Shown one piece after another: positions 1-6,485 of a stretch of DNA of 8,716 nucleotides; positions within the stretch are counted from its first letter, which is position 1; every line of letters begins with the position of its first letter. The position numbers were made by a program, and so were the translations under genes. Where the stretch lies: the NCBI GenBank assembly GCA_031278055.1, contig JAITLD010000083.1:1-8716 (forward strand), given 5' to 3'. The stretch is from Rickettsiales bacterium. Its GTDB lineage: Bacteria > Pseudomonadota > Alphaproteobacteria > Rs-D84. The notes below the pieces were generated by a model, which worked only from the letters and a program-made list of their open reading frames with translations, did not search any database and was not told where the DNA came from.

Positions 1-2
1 AA

Positions 3-1169
3 GTGCGCTCGTTCCTGACAGTGCTCGGAATAATCATCGGCGTCATGGCTGTCGTCATCATGGTCGCGGTCGGCGAAACGGTGCAAAAGCAAATCGACGA
101 CCAGTTCTCGTCCCTCGGGACGAACACCATCATGGTTCGCGCGGGCGCGGCGCAGACCGGCGGCGTTCGGACGATGGCGGGACGCAACACTTTGACAATC
201 GATGACGCGCTCGCCATACAGCGCCTGCCGGACGTCATGGCGGCGACACCGGTTCAAAATAGCAGCGCGCAGATTGTCTATGGAAACAGAAACTGGGGCT
301 CGCAAATGGTCGGCGGCTATCCGCAGTATGCGACCGTCCAAAACATAGAAATCGAAAAAGGGAATTTTTTCGCGGAATCTGATATTCGAAATGCGGCGAC
401 TGTCGCGGTAATCGGGCCGGAAACGGCGACGCAATTGGGAATGCCTGACGACCCCGTCGGGCAGATTATCCGCGTGTCAAATACGCCGTTCGTGATAATA
501 GGCGTCACCAAGGCGCGCGGCGATTCAGTGATGGGCAGCCAAGACGACATGATTATAATTCCAATCACGACATTAAAGAAACGGATTCAGGGAGGACGGT
601 TTCCAAATTCCGTCCAGTTGATTTCTTTGAAAGTTTATTCCGATGTTGAAAACAGTTTGGTGACCGAGCAAATATCCGCCCTGCTCCGCCAGCGGCACAA
701 GCTGAAAGACGACGCGGAAGATGATTTTCAAATCATGGACATGAAGCAGATGATGGAAACGATGAACACTATCGCGGGATTCATGAAAATGCTTTTGATT
801 GCAATCGCCAGCGTGTCGCTTTTGGTCGGCTCTATCGGAATCATGAACATGATGTTGGTCAGCGTCGCGGAGCGCACGCGCGAAATCGGAATACGCAAGG
901 CAATCGGGGCGAAAGAGCGGCATATCGTCACGCAATTTTTATCGGAATCGATTTTGATTTCGTTCATCGGGTCCATGATCGGCCTCGCGGTCGGCGTCGC
1001 GATGGCGCAAATCGTCGGCAGGTTCATTCTGGAATACGAAGTTCCGCTGTCGATTTGGGCGCCCGTCATGTCCGTCTGCGTCGCGGTTGTCGTCGGAATC
1101 GCCAGCGGCGTCATGCCCGCGTTGAAAGCCGCGCGCCTAAATCCCATCGACGCGTTGCGGCACGAGTAA
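3..1169 (+). CDS. MacB/FtsX-type ABC transporter permease, 5' end cut by window edge
   Basis: Inner-membrane permease of the MacB/LolCE/FtsX class, which couples ATP hydrolysis by a MacB-type ATPase to periplasmic mechanotransmission for export of drugs, peptides or lipoproteins. The substrate cannot be told here. From the first visible residue: TM1 at about 4-24 (RSFLTVLGIIIGV), a large periplasmic MacB-type domain at about 30-250, then three more membrane segments at about 258-286, 313-338 and 350-372. The cytoplasmic coupling motif AERTREIGIRKAIGAK is at 289-304, and the family's C-terminal signature PALKAARLNPIDALRHE ends the protein. The GTG at position 3 is unlikely to be the start: family members carry an N-terminal cytoplasmic helix before RSFLT, and bases 1-2 fit the end of a preceding Lys codon. 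Either a short N-terminus or a fused nucleotide-binding domain lies upstream. The stop is 20 bp from the stop of the convergent ATPase, with no clear terminator between them. Confidence 0.93.
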   Translation: MRSFLTVLGIIIGVMAVVIMVAVGETVQKQIDDQFSSLGTNTIMVRAGAAQTGGVRTMAGRNTLTIDDALAIQRLPDVMAATPVQNSSAQIVYGNRNWGSQMVGGYPQYATVQNIEIEKGNFFAESDIRNAATVAVIGPETATQLGMPDDPVGQIIRVSNTPFVIIGVTKARGDSVMGSQDDMIIIPITTLKKRIQGGRFPNSVQLISLKVYSDVENSLVTEQISALLRQRHKLKDDAEDDFQIMDMKQMMETMNTIAGFMKMLLIAIASVSLLVGSIGIMNMMLVSVAERTREIGIRKAIGAKERHIVTQFLSESILISFIGSMIGLAVGVAMAQIVGRFILEYEVPLSIWAPVMSVCVAVVVGIASGVMPALKAARLNPIDALRHE

Positions 1170-1189
1170 TCGCGTGGTTTCTTTAATGA

Positions 1190-2458
1190 CTATTTTGTCC
1201 CGAGCAGCCAATCCAAAACATTTGCGACCTGTATCCCGTTCTCGTTGGAACTTGTCCAATCGCGCGTCAATATAAATTTCGGATGATTGTCTTTGATCGC
1301 CTTTAATGGCGCAAATTCGCGTTTCAATGTATCTTTTTCCACCAATGTTTGCGATACTTGATAATATTCTTTTATTCCGCCAGGTTTTTGTGCCACAAAA
1401 TCAACTTCCTTGTCTTTTACGCGACCAACTTTTATCTTGTATCCGCGGCGCAATAATTCAAGATACACTATGTTTTCCAATATATGCCCGCCGTCCGCCG
1501 TCCAATCCCCGCCAAGCAGATGATAGCGCAATCCCACATCCACGGCATAATACTTCGCATTCGACGTCAGATATTCACGACCTTTCCTATTTTCTCCGAC
1601 TGCGCTGTAAAACAAATAAGAGTTCAGCAAGGCCGATACATAATTGCCCAATATCGCAGCATAGACTTTTTTATCATTCGGTAACAACTTCATGTCGTTA
1701 TTTAATTTGCCGACTATGCCATTTGTGGATGTTTCCCGACCTATATTTGCAAACATAAAAGTTATGACGCGTTCCAGCAGCGCCGCATCCTTCACGCCGT
1801 CTTGTTTCATTATATCTTTTACTATGATGCTGTTATATACGGCGTCCAAGTAGTCCTGCACGCCTTGTTTGTTATAGATTCCATCCTGCACGTATTCCAA
1901 TGTTTCTGGAAAACTGCTTTGCTCTACATAATTGCGAAACATCTCGTCTTTTGACAGGTGGGCGTCATTAAATGCCCCAACATATTCCTTAAACGATAGC
2001 GGTAGCATTTTTATATCTATATACCGTCCGCCCCAACGGGTTTCTTTTTCATCCGAATCCGATTTTCTGGTGGATTTTCCCGATAGTATTTTTGAGTTTG
2101 ATCCCGTTATATACAGGTCGATATTTTTTTGCATGCGCAATCCGTTTGCGACATCTTCATAATCACTCGCCAATTGTAATTCGTCAACGAACACATAATA
2201 ATTATTTTTTCCGGCTGTTAGTTCCTTGACTTTGGCATACAATCGATCGCCAGCGCGCAACTCTTTGTTTTCCAGCAATTCCAAGCTTATATTTACTATT
2301 TGATCATTATTCACACCATTTGCGCGCAAATAATTTTGAAAAAGTTCCAATAGCGTAGATTTTCCACATCGACGAACCCCGGTTATAACCTTTATAAGGT
2401 TGGATTTGTCCCTGTGCCGTTTAAGCGCATCCATATATTCCGGACGATTTACAAGCAT
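1190..2458 (-). CDS. AAA_14/DUF4143 family ATPase
   Basis: A 422-residue P-loop ATPase of the AAA_14 plus DUF4143 type, often annotated as an archaeal-style or 'ATP-binding' protein. The physiological role of the family is poorly known. Visible are Walker A GVRRCGKST (27-35), Walker B YYVFVDELQ (87-95), a sensor-1-like segment LYITGSNSKIL (115-125), and a DUF4143 region from about 200 to the end. That C-terminal part resembles a PD-(D/E)XK fold (E328, then KEVDFVA at 350-356), but the expected E-x-K strand reads YYQVSQ (365-370), so nuclease activity is doubtful. The ATG at 2458 is preceded by GAGG with 7-nt spacing and by a near-consensus promoter. Length suits the family and no frameshift is seen. 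The gene is more AT-rich than its neighbours (one 60-base line at 2161 counts 20 G+C) and stands alone between unrelated genes, which suggests horizontal acquisition. Confidence 0.9.
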   Translation of the reverse strand: MLVNRPEYMDALKRHRDKSNLIKVITGVRRCGKSTLLELFQNYLRANGVNNDQIVNISLELLENKELRAGDRLYAKVKELTAGKNNYYVFVDELQLASDYEDVANGLRMQKNIDLYITGSNSKILSGKSTRKSDSDEKETRWGGRYIDIKMLPLSFKEYVGAFNDAHLSKDEMFRNYVEQSSFPETLEYVQDGIYNKQGVQDYLDAVYNSIIVKDIMKQDGVKDAALLERVITFMFANIGRETSTNGIVGKLNNDMKLLPNDKKVYAAILGNYVSALLNSYLFYSAVGENRKGREYLTSNAKYYAVDVGLRYHLLGGDWTADGGHILENIVYLELLRRGYKIKVGRVKDKEVDFVAQKPGGIKEYYQVSQTLVEKDTLKREFAPLKAIKDNHPKFILTRDWTSSNENGIQVANVLDWLLGTK

Positions 2459-2478
2459 TTTCTAACCTCGTTTTTCCA

Positions 2479-2507
2479 ATTATAATGAAAGAATAAACAA
2501 AAATCAA
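2479..2507 (-). promoter_or_regulatory. Sigma70-type promoter of the AAA ATPase gene
   Basis: Read on the minus strand: -35 TTGATT (2507-2502), a 17-bp spacer, and a perfect -10 TATAAT (2484-2479). Transcription would begin near 2472, giving a leader of about 14 nt with the GAGG ribosome site (2469-2466) almost at its 5' end. The -35 lies in a 12-mer, TTGCTTGATTTT, that also occurs at the promoter near 6300. Confidence 0.75.
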
Positions 2508-2514
2508 GCAATTC

Positions 2515-2574
2515 TTATGAAAATCATAAACTTTGACATAATTTTAGACAATGTCTAGGATTTTCATAAACTTT
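2515..2574. promoter_or_regulatory. Operator-like nested palindromes upstream of the ATPase promoter
   Basis: The stretch holds a perfect palindrome TTATGA-AAA-TCATAA (2515-2529), a second palindrome TAGAC-AAT-GTCTA (2545-2557), and a direct repeat TCATAAACTTT at 2524-2534 and 2564-2574, 40 bp apart (about four helical turns). ATGAAAATC (2517-2525) is also the inverse of GATTTTCAT (2559-2567). It begins 8 bp upstream of the ATPase -35 element. The arms are AT-rich with no T-run after them, so a protein-binding site for a dimeric regulator is more likely than a terminator. No regulator gene is in the window. Confidence 0.45.
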
Positions 2575-2593
2575 TTAATATTTTTTGATAATC

Positions 2594-2611
2594 TTGCAAA
2601 TCCCTTTGCAA
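2594..2611 (-). other. Short hairpin after the uvrD stop codon
   Basis: TTGCAAA-TCCC-TTTGCAA forms a 7-bp stem with a 4-nt loop, 14 bp beyond the helicase stop. On the transcript strand it is followed by GATTATC and an A-run, not U residues, so it is not a textbook intrinsic terminator. It may protect the mRNA 3' end or be a weak termination site. Confidence 0.3.
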
Positions 2612-2625
2612 AAAATAATCCGGAT

Positions 2626-4644
2626 TCAGATCGGAATTTTTTTGATACCGCTTTTGAATGCCACTATAAAGTGAGCGGCGCGAACCTCGATAATCACGCC
2701 CGGGCCGAATTTGCTGTTGTGTATTAATTTCCCGACCAAGCTTTCATTTTTCACCTCGCGCCGCATGCGGCGCTCGTTCGAACGAATCGGCGCGCGATTT
2801 GGCATATCCAGAAATTTCTCGCCCATTTCGGCGATGAAACGGCTGGGCGGATTATGCTGGAATTGCCCGTATTGCACGCGCGTTCCGGTATAAAAAATAA
2901 AACAGTTCAGTTTCGCGCGCGTGATGGCGACATAGGCCAGGCGCCGCTCTTCTTCAAGCCCGTTTTCGGAAATCGATAAATCATTCGGGAAAATCCCATC
3001 TTCCCATGCCGGAAGAAAAACAGTTTCAAACTCCAAACCCTTGGCGGCGTGAATCGTCATAATAGAAACCGAATCATCGTCAAAATCCCTTTCGTCGTCC
3101 GCCGTCATCAACGATACATGTTCCAGAAAATCCGACAAGTCGTCAAACTTCGCAATGACCCCACGCAACAATTCGCGAATGTTCTTTTGCCTTTCCTCTT
3201 TGTCGGGGTCAACCGATTCCGCCCACATCTTCGTATATCCGGCCCTGTCCAACAAAGTTTCGGCCGCGTCCACCGGAATCATTTCATGCCAATTGAAATC
3301 GAACGCGCGCAGGAATTCATTTGCCGAATCCCGCTGCTTCGCTTTCAGCGGAAATGTCCGCAACATCTCGAACATCGACATGTTGTCTTTCCTGGCGGAT
3401 GATTTCAGCGCGTCGATTGTCGAACTGCCTATTCCGCGCCGCGGGCGGGATATTATCCGCATGAACGACATGTCGTCAAACCCGAAAACAAGCAGGCGGA
3501 TATACGCAATAACATCCCTGATTTCCGACCGGTCATAGAATTTCATCGCGCCGACCAAACGATACGGAATCTTGTTTTTAGCAAATTCCTCTTCAAGCAG
3601 ACGCGACAGCGCGCCGTTTCGAATCAAAACCGCGAATTTGTCATAATCCCCGCCTATTTCCCCTATCATCTCGGCGATTCGAGCCGCCTCGTCGTAATCG
3701 GACGGACATGGAATCACGCGAACTTTCTTTCCATCGCCAAGCTTGGTTCGCAAATCCTTTCCCAGGCGGCCGACATTATTCCTTATCAAAGAATTCGCCG
3801 CGCTCAAAATGTTTCCGGTTGAACGATAATTCTGCTCCAAACGGATTATTTTCGCGCCCGCATATTCGCGGGCGAAATGAAGAATGTTTTTGATTTCCGC
3901 GCCGCGCCACGAATAAATCGACTGGTCGTCGTCGCCGACGCAACAGATATTTTTCTTTTCGCAACCGTCGGTCAGCAACCTCAACAACATATTCTGCATG
4001 ACGTTCGTATCCTGATATTCGTCCACCAGAATATATTTGAACTGCGACTGATATTTTTTCAGCACATCCGGAACATCGCGAAACATTTTTATAGTCCGGT
4101 TTATGATGTCGCCGAAATCCAGTCCGTTCAATCGTTCCAATTCGCTTTCATATAAATAATATATTTTATTGAAGTCATCGGACATTTTTTTGTCGGATAA
4201 AAAAGTGTCCTTGTAAAAAGAAATCTTTCCGACCCATTCCGCCGGATTGTATCTTTTAACGTCCATCCCAAGATTCGCGATTACAGATTTCAGAACCTGC
4301 TTTTGCTCGTCCTCGCCGAAAATCAGAAAATCGGGGCGCAATCCGGCCGCAGCATAATTCCGGCGCAGAATTTTCAGGCAAATCGAATGGAAAGTCCCGC
4401 ACCATTCGCAGGTCTGCCCCAATTCGGCAATGCGGGATTTCATTTCGTTCGCGGCCTTGTTCGTAAAGGTCAGCGCCAGAACCTCCCATGAACGCGCGAG
4501 CCCCTGGGACAAAATATAGGCAATGCGCGTCGTTAATACGCGCGTCTTGCCGGTCCCGGCGCCGGATAAAACCAAGACCGGCCCCTCGGTTGTTTTGACT
4601 GCCACCCTCTGCTCTGCATTTAATGTTGATAAAAAGTCGCGCAT
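2626..4644 (-). CDS. uvrD: ATP-dependent DNA helicase, UvrD/PcrA type
   Basis: Superfamily 1A 3'-5' DNA helicase acting in nucleotide excision and mismatch repair and in clearing protein roadblocks. All SF1A motifs are in order: Q-motif region LNAEQRVAV (8-16), motif I SGAGTGKTR (27-35), Ia ALTFTNKAANEM (57-68), II LVDEYQDTN (206-214), III VGDDDQSIYSWRGA (236-249), IV LEQNYRST (269-276), V SIMTIHAAKGLEFE (527-540) and VI EEERRLAYVAITRA (564-577). The C-terminus (about 636-672, GKLIHNSKFGPGVI) is the Tudor-like domain that contacts RNA polymerase in PcrA/UvrD. At 672 residues it is slightly shorter than E. coli UvrD, mostly in the linker. The ATG at 4644 puts the Q-motif at the expected distance from the N-terminus, but no Shine-Dalgarno precedes it; the mRNA may start almost at the AUG. 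Rep is a less likely alternative, given the Tudor tail. It is divergent from dnaQ. Confidence 0.95.
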   Translation of the reverse strand: MRDFLSTLNAEQRVAVKTTEGPVLVLSGAGTGKTRVLTTRIAYILSQGLARSWEVLALTFTNKAANEMKSRIAELGQTCEWCGTFHSICLKILRRNYAAAGLRPDFLIFGEDEQKQVLKSVIANLGMDVKRYNPAEWVGKISFYKDTFLSDKKMSDDFNKIYYLYESELERLNGLDFGDIINRTIKMFRDVPDVLKKYQSQFKYILVDEYQDTNVMQNMLLRLLTDGCEKKNICCVGDDDQSIYSWRGAEIKNILHFAREYAGAKIIRLEQNYRSTGNILSAANSLIRNNVGRLGKDLRTKLGDGKKVRVIPCPSDYDEAARIAEMIGEIGGDYDKFAVLIRNGALSRLLEEEFAKNKIPYRLVGAMKFYDRSEIRDVIAYIRLLVFGFDDMSFMRIISRPRRGIGSSTIDALKSSARKDNMSMFEMLRTFPLKAKQRDSANEFLRAFDFNWHEMIPVDAAETLLDRAGYTKMWAESVDPDKEERQKNIRELLRGVIAKFDDLSDFLEHVSLMTADDERDFDDDSVSIMTIHAAKGLEFETVFLPAWEDGIFPNDLSISENGLEEERRLAYVAITRAKLNCFIFYTGTRVQYGQFQHNPPSRFIAEMGEKFLDMPNRAPIRSNERRMRREVKNESLVGKLIHNSKFGPGVIIEVRAAHFIVAFKSGIKKIPI

Positions 4645-4656
4645 TTGCTATATAAT
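4626..4656 (+). promoter_or_regulatory. Candidate dnaQ promoter inside the uvrD 5' end
   Basis: TTGATA (4626-4631), a 17-bp spacer ending in the extended -10 dinucleotide TG (TGC), then TATATA (4649-4654). Transcription would start near 4661, giving dnaQ a leader of about 100 nt that includes a heptad repeat array. The -35 lies in the first codons of uvrD. Confidence 0.35.
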
Positions 4657-4660
4657 AGCA
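4652..4660 (-). promoter_or_regulatory. Candidate extended -10 promoter of uvrD
   Basis: On the minus strand TGC-TATTAT (4660-4652) matches an extended -10 element, with no good -35. It sits in the palindrome GCTAT-ATA-ATAGC (4647-4659) shared with the plus-strand -10. The start point would be near 4645, next to the uvrD ATG, so the transcript may be leaderless, which would fit the missing Shine-Dalgarno. Confidence 0.3.
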
Positions 4661-4702
4661 TAAAATGCGACAAGGGGGAATATGAAACATGAGACATGAA
4701 AA

Positions 4703-4744
4703 TTAAGAGTTCAGAGTTATGAGTTATGAGTTAATAGTTAAAAT
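4703..4744 (+). repeat. Heptad tandem repeat, copy A (dnaQ leader)
   Basis: Six consecutive 7-nt units fitting or drifting from TT[A/C]NGAG: TTAAGAG at 4703, TTCAGAG at 4710, TTATGAG at 4717 and 4724, TTAATAG at 4731 and TTAAAAT at 4738. The array ends 18 bp before the dnaQ ATG. The last units decay into AT-rich sequence. Four related arrays occur downstream. Confidence 0.8.
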
Positions 4745-4762
4745 TAACTGTGGAGTTTTTTT

Positions 4763-5446
4763 ATGGCACGAATAATTTGTTTTGATATAGAAACGACGGC
4801 TCTCGATTACGCGAAGGGTGAGAAAATCATCGAAATCGGCGCAATAGAAATCGTCGACGGGCAAATCACGGGACGGCATTTCCACGAATATGTCAATCCC
4901 GAAGGGCGTCCGATTCCAATCGAATCCTATAACGTGCATAAACTGTCCAACGCATTTCTGATGGACAAACCGCCGTTCGTCGAAGTCGCGAAAAGATTTT
5001 TAGATTTTGTCGAAGGCGGCGTTATTGTCGCGCACAATGGAAAAGGATTTGATTTTCCATTCATCAATTATCAACTGGAACAGGTCGGCCTGCCGAAGAT
5101 TTCATCCGACAGGCAGGAAGACACAATGCTGATGGCGCAAAGGAAAATCGCGGAATTAAAATCCTATTCTCTGGATTCCGTGGCAAAATATTTCAACATC
5201 CCCCTCGAAACGCGCGCAGAATCGCACGGGGCATTGATTGACACGGAAATTCTTGCAAAGGTTTATTTGGAACTGGCGCAGACGGCCGACGGAAAAACAG
5301 TTCGGGAAATCATGGCGGAGCAACATGAAAAATTTTTGCGCGCGCCGAAATCGGATGGAAATTTTCCCATACGGCGCTTCGGGCCGAGCGCCGCCGAACT
5401 GGCGATCCGCGACGAATGGATTGAAAAAAATCTGACAAAAGCATAA
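4763..5446 (+). CDS. dnaQ: DNA polymerase III epsilon subunit (DEDDh 3'-5' exonuclease)
   Basis: Proofreading exonuclease of the replicase core; it removes misincorporated 3' nucleotides and binds the alpha and theta subunits in other proteobacteria. Exo I FDIETT carries D8 and E10; Exo II HNGKGFDFPFI carries D97; Exo III-epsilon HGALIDTEILAKVYLEL carries H155 and D160. The five DEDDh residues are thus present, with the same H-to-D spacing of 5 as E. coli epsilon. The catalytic domain ends at about 171. The tail (172-227) ends FGPSAAELAIRDEWIEKNL, resembling the alpha-binding tail of E. coli epsilon; no clear QxxLF-type clamp-binding motif follows the catalytic domain (QTADGK at 173-178). GGAG at 4752-4755 with 7-nt spacing supports the ATG at 4763. 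It is divergent from uvrD and convergent with the pagL-like gene, whose stop is 21 bp away. Confidence 0.94.
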   Translation: MARIICFDIETTALDYAKGEKIIEIGAIEIVDGQITGRHFHEYVNPEGRPIPIESYNVHKLSNAFLMDKPPFVEVAKRFLDFVEGGVIVAHNGKGFDFPFINYQLEQVGLPKISSDRQEDTMLMAQRKIAELKSYSLDSVAKYFNIPLETRAESHGALIDTEILAKVYLELAQTADGKTVREIMAEQHEKFLRAPKSDGNFPIRRFGPSAAELAIRDEWIEKNLTKA

Positions 5447-5467
5447 CGCGAATTTGCGGCGGTCGTA

Positions 5468-6034
5468 TTAAAAATTTATCAAAACCGCCAAGCCCGCCAA
5501 ATTATACGACCTGTTTCTCGGCGTCAGGTTGCCATTGGAAAAATGCCTGGTAAAAAATTCGGCGGACCATCTTTCTGAAATTCTGTATCCGGTAAAAAAT
5601 CTCAACCCAAACACGAATCTGGAATCTTGCCGGATATCAATCTTGGATTTTTCAAAAATGCCGAGCCCCGCGCCAAAATAGAATTTTTCCGAATGAAAAG
5701 GGATTAAATCCATAGATAGGCCTACTATCGTCTGGGTATAAGAGCGCCAATCCTCGCCATCGCTTTCGCCGAATCCAAACAAGCGGCCCGCATGAAACGA
5801 ATAGCGCGCGGGCAATCTGAAAACTTTCGTCGGCTGACTGTATTGCAACATGAAATTTAAGAACGGTTTAAGGTTCCATTTGGCGCCTGGAATCAAATTA
5901 TAAATACTGCTACCGCCGGTACCAATTCCGGAATAAAATCCGAATTGATTTTCTGATTTTCCGAACATGGGACTGTTCGCAAATATGGCGCCGGGCGCAA
6001 TACTTAAAATACAAATCAGAAATAATTTTTTCAT
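5468..6034 (-). CDS. pagL: PagL-like lipid A 3-O-deacylase family outer-membrane barrel
   Basis: A 188-residue outer-membrane beta-barrel of the PagL/acyloxyacyl hydrolase family, which removes the 3-O acyl chain from lipid A and so alters LPS and immune recognition. A signal peptide is visible (MKK, hydrophobic 4-18, likely cleavage after A19 in AIFA-NSP). The body alternates amphipathic strands. The catalytic signature is RHFSNGNLTP (163-172), giving H164 and S166, followed by NRSYNLAGL. The protein ends in Phe, as expected for BAM-dependent barrels. The third catalytic residue of Pseudomonas PagL, a Glu 12 residues after the Ser, is N178 here; I believe Asn there is common in distant family members, so activity is plausible but unproven. 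The start has only a weak AAG-type ribosome site. It lies 37 bp after the small orphan gene and is probably read from that gene's promoter. The symbol reflects family, not proven function. Confidence 0.8.
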   Translation of the reverse strand: MKKLFLICILSIAPGAIFANSPMFGKSENQFGFYSGIGTGGSSIYNLIPGAKWNLKPFLNFMLQYSQPTKVFRLPARYSFHAGRLFGFGESDGEDWRSYTQTIVGLSMDLIPFHSEKFYFGAGLGIFEKSKIDIRQDSRFVFGLRFFTGYRISERWSAEFFTRHFSNGNLTPRNRSYNLAGLAVLINF

Positions 6035-6071
6035 GACTTAATTTTATGTATCCAGCAAAATTACAATTTGA

Positions 6072-6257
6072 TTATGATTTGCGTCCGCCAGCGGATTTGC
6101 TGTCTTTTATAATAGATTCCATAGACACCTTGTTGAGACGGGATATCATCTTCGAACTAACATCTGCCCGCGCTTTGTCGACCTTCATTTTTATCTCGGC
6201 CCGTGACATCTTTTTTATTTCATCCTGTTCCAACTTATCTTCATCCCTGACGAACAT
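6072..6257 (-). CDS. Small highly charged orphan protein, 61 residues
   Basis: I do not recognise this protein. The reading frame opens further upstream (ATG at 6344 or 6278), but the promoter at 6277-6305 places the transcript start near 6270, after both of those ATGs. The ATG at 6257 is preceded by AAAAGGA with about 5-nt spacing, so it is the supported start. The product begins MFVRDEDKLEQDEIKKMSR, is rich in Lys, Asp, Glu and Arg, lacks Cys and Trp, has no signal peptide or membrane segment, and looks mostly helical, with a basic tail (SAGGRKS). A cytoplasmic helical or nucleic-acid-associated protein is possible; nothing more can be claimed. Its stop is 37 bp before the pagL-like start, suggesting one transcript. 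Confidence 0.55.
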   Translation of the reverse strand: MFVRDEDKLEQDEIKKMSRAEIKMKVDKARADVSSKMISRLNKVSMESIIKDSKSAGGRKS

Positions 6258-6276
6258 AGTAATCCTTTTCACATCC

Positions 6277-6305
6277 ATTATACAACCGGATAATTTGAAA
6301 ATCAA
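6277..6305 (-). promoter_or_regulatory. Sigma70-type promoter for the orphan and pagL-like genes
   Basis: On the minus strand: -35 TTGATT (6305-6300), a 17-bp spacer, and a perfect -10 TATAAT (6282-6277), with a start near 6270. The -10 overlaps an in-frame ATG at 6278, which rules that ATG out as the start on this transcript. The -35 context TTGCTTGATTTT is identical over 12 bp to that of the ATPase promoter. Confidence 0.7.
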
Positions 6306-6312
6306 GCAAGGA

Positions 6313-6333
6313 GAACGAGTTATGAGTTCAGAG
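6313..6333 (+). repeat. Heptad tandem repeat, copy B
   Basis: Three units: a degenerate GAACGAG, TTATGAG at 6320 and TTCAGAG at 6327, followed by a T-run and GTCA, like copy D. It lies just upstream of the orphan gene's promoter on the minus strand. Confidence 0.7.
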
Positions 6334-6402
6334 TTTTTTGTCAAAAAAAATACTGCTAAGTTTTATTCCATACACTTTTTTTTACAAAACCGCCAAGTTT
6401 TT

Positions 6403-6425
6403 GTCATTCCCGCGCAGGCCCGGAA
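6403..6425. repeat. Degenerate dRS3-like palindrome
   Basis: GTCATTCCCGCGCAGGC followed by CCGGAA is a damaged version of the palindrome at 7249-7266. The right arm reads CCCGGAA in place of GGGAA. It follows a T-run as the intact copy does and lies 4 bp before heptad copy C. The frame ATTCCC-N8-GGGAAT is the neisserial dRS3 consensus. Confidence 0.5.
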
Positions 6426-6428
6426 GAG

Positions 6429-6456
6429 CTAAGAGTTCAGAGTTACGAGTTCAGAA
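6429..6456 (+). repeat. Heptad tandem repeat, copy C
   Basis: Four units: CTAAGAG at 6429, TTCAGAG at 6436, TTACGAG at 6443 and TTCAGAA at 6450. It is followed by AGATTAATAATT (6457-6468), a 12-mer that recurs at 7282-7293 next to copy E. It ends 29 bp from the cvpA stop codon. Confidence 0.75.
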
Positions 6457-6485
6457 AGATTAATAATTGATAATTAGTATTTATT

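Noticed and set aside
3..5. GTG at position 3 as the true start of the permease
   Set aside because: The first transmembrane helix would begin almost at once, without the cytoplasmic helix ending in K-x-RSFLT that is usual in the family; the gene continues beyond the window.
1306..1758. 150-codon open frame on the plus strand inside the ATPase gene
   Set aside because: It is antisense to a complete ATPase with intact motifs, has no ribosome site, and the product looks like random translation.
4256..4690. 144-codon open frame on the minus strand overlapping the start of uvrD
   Set aside because: It lies in another frame across the conserved ATPase motifs of UvrD, and its product has no recognisable family pattern; it is a by-product of the helicase coding sequence.
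5458..5489. GGCGGT ... ACCGCC as a bidirectional terminator between dnaQ and the pagL-like gene
   Set aside because: Only 6 bp with a 20-nt loop, the right arm is coding sequence of the pagL-like gene, and no T-run follows the stem on either strand.
6258..6344. 29-residue N-terminal extension of the orphan protein, using ATG at 6344 or 6278
   Set aside because: The -35 and -10 elements occupy this stretch, the 6278 ATG is part of the TATAAT region, and the upstream end runs into heptad copy B.
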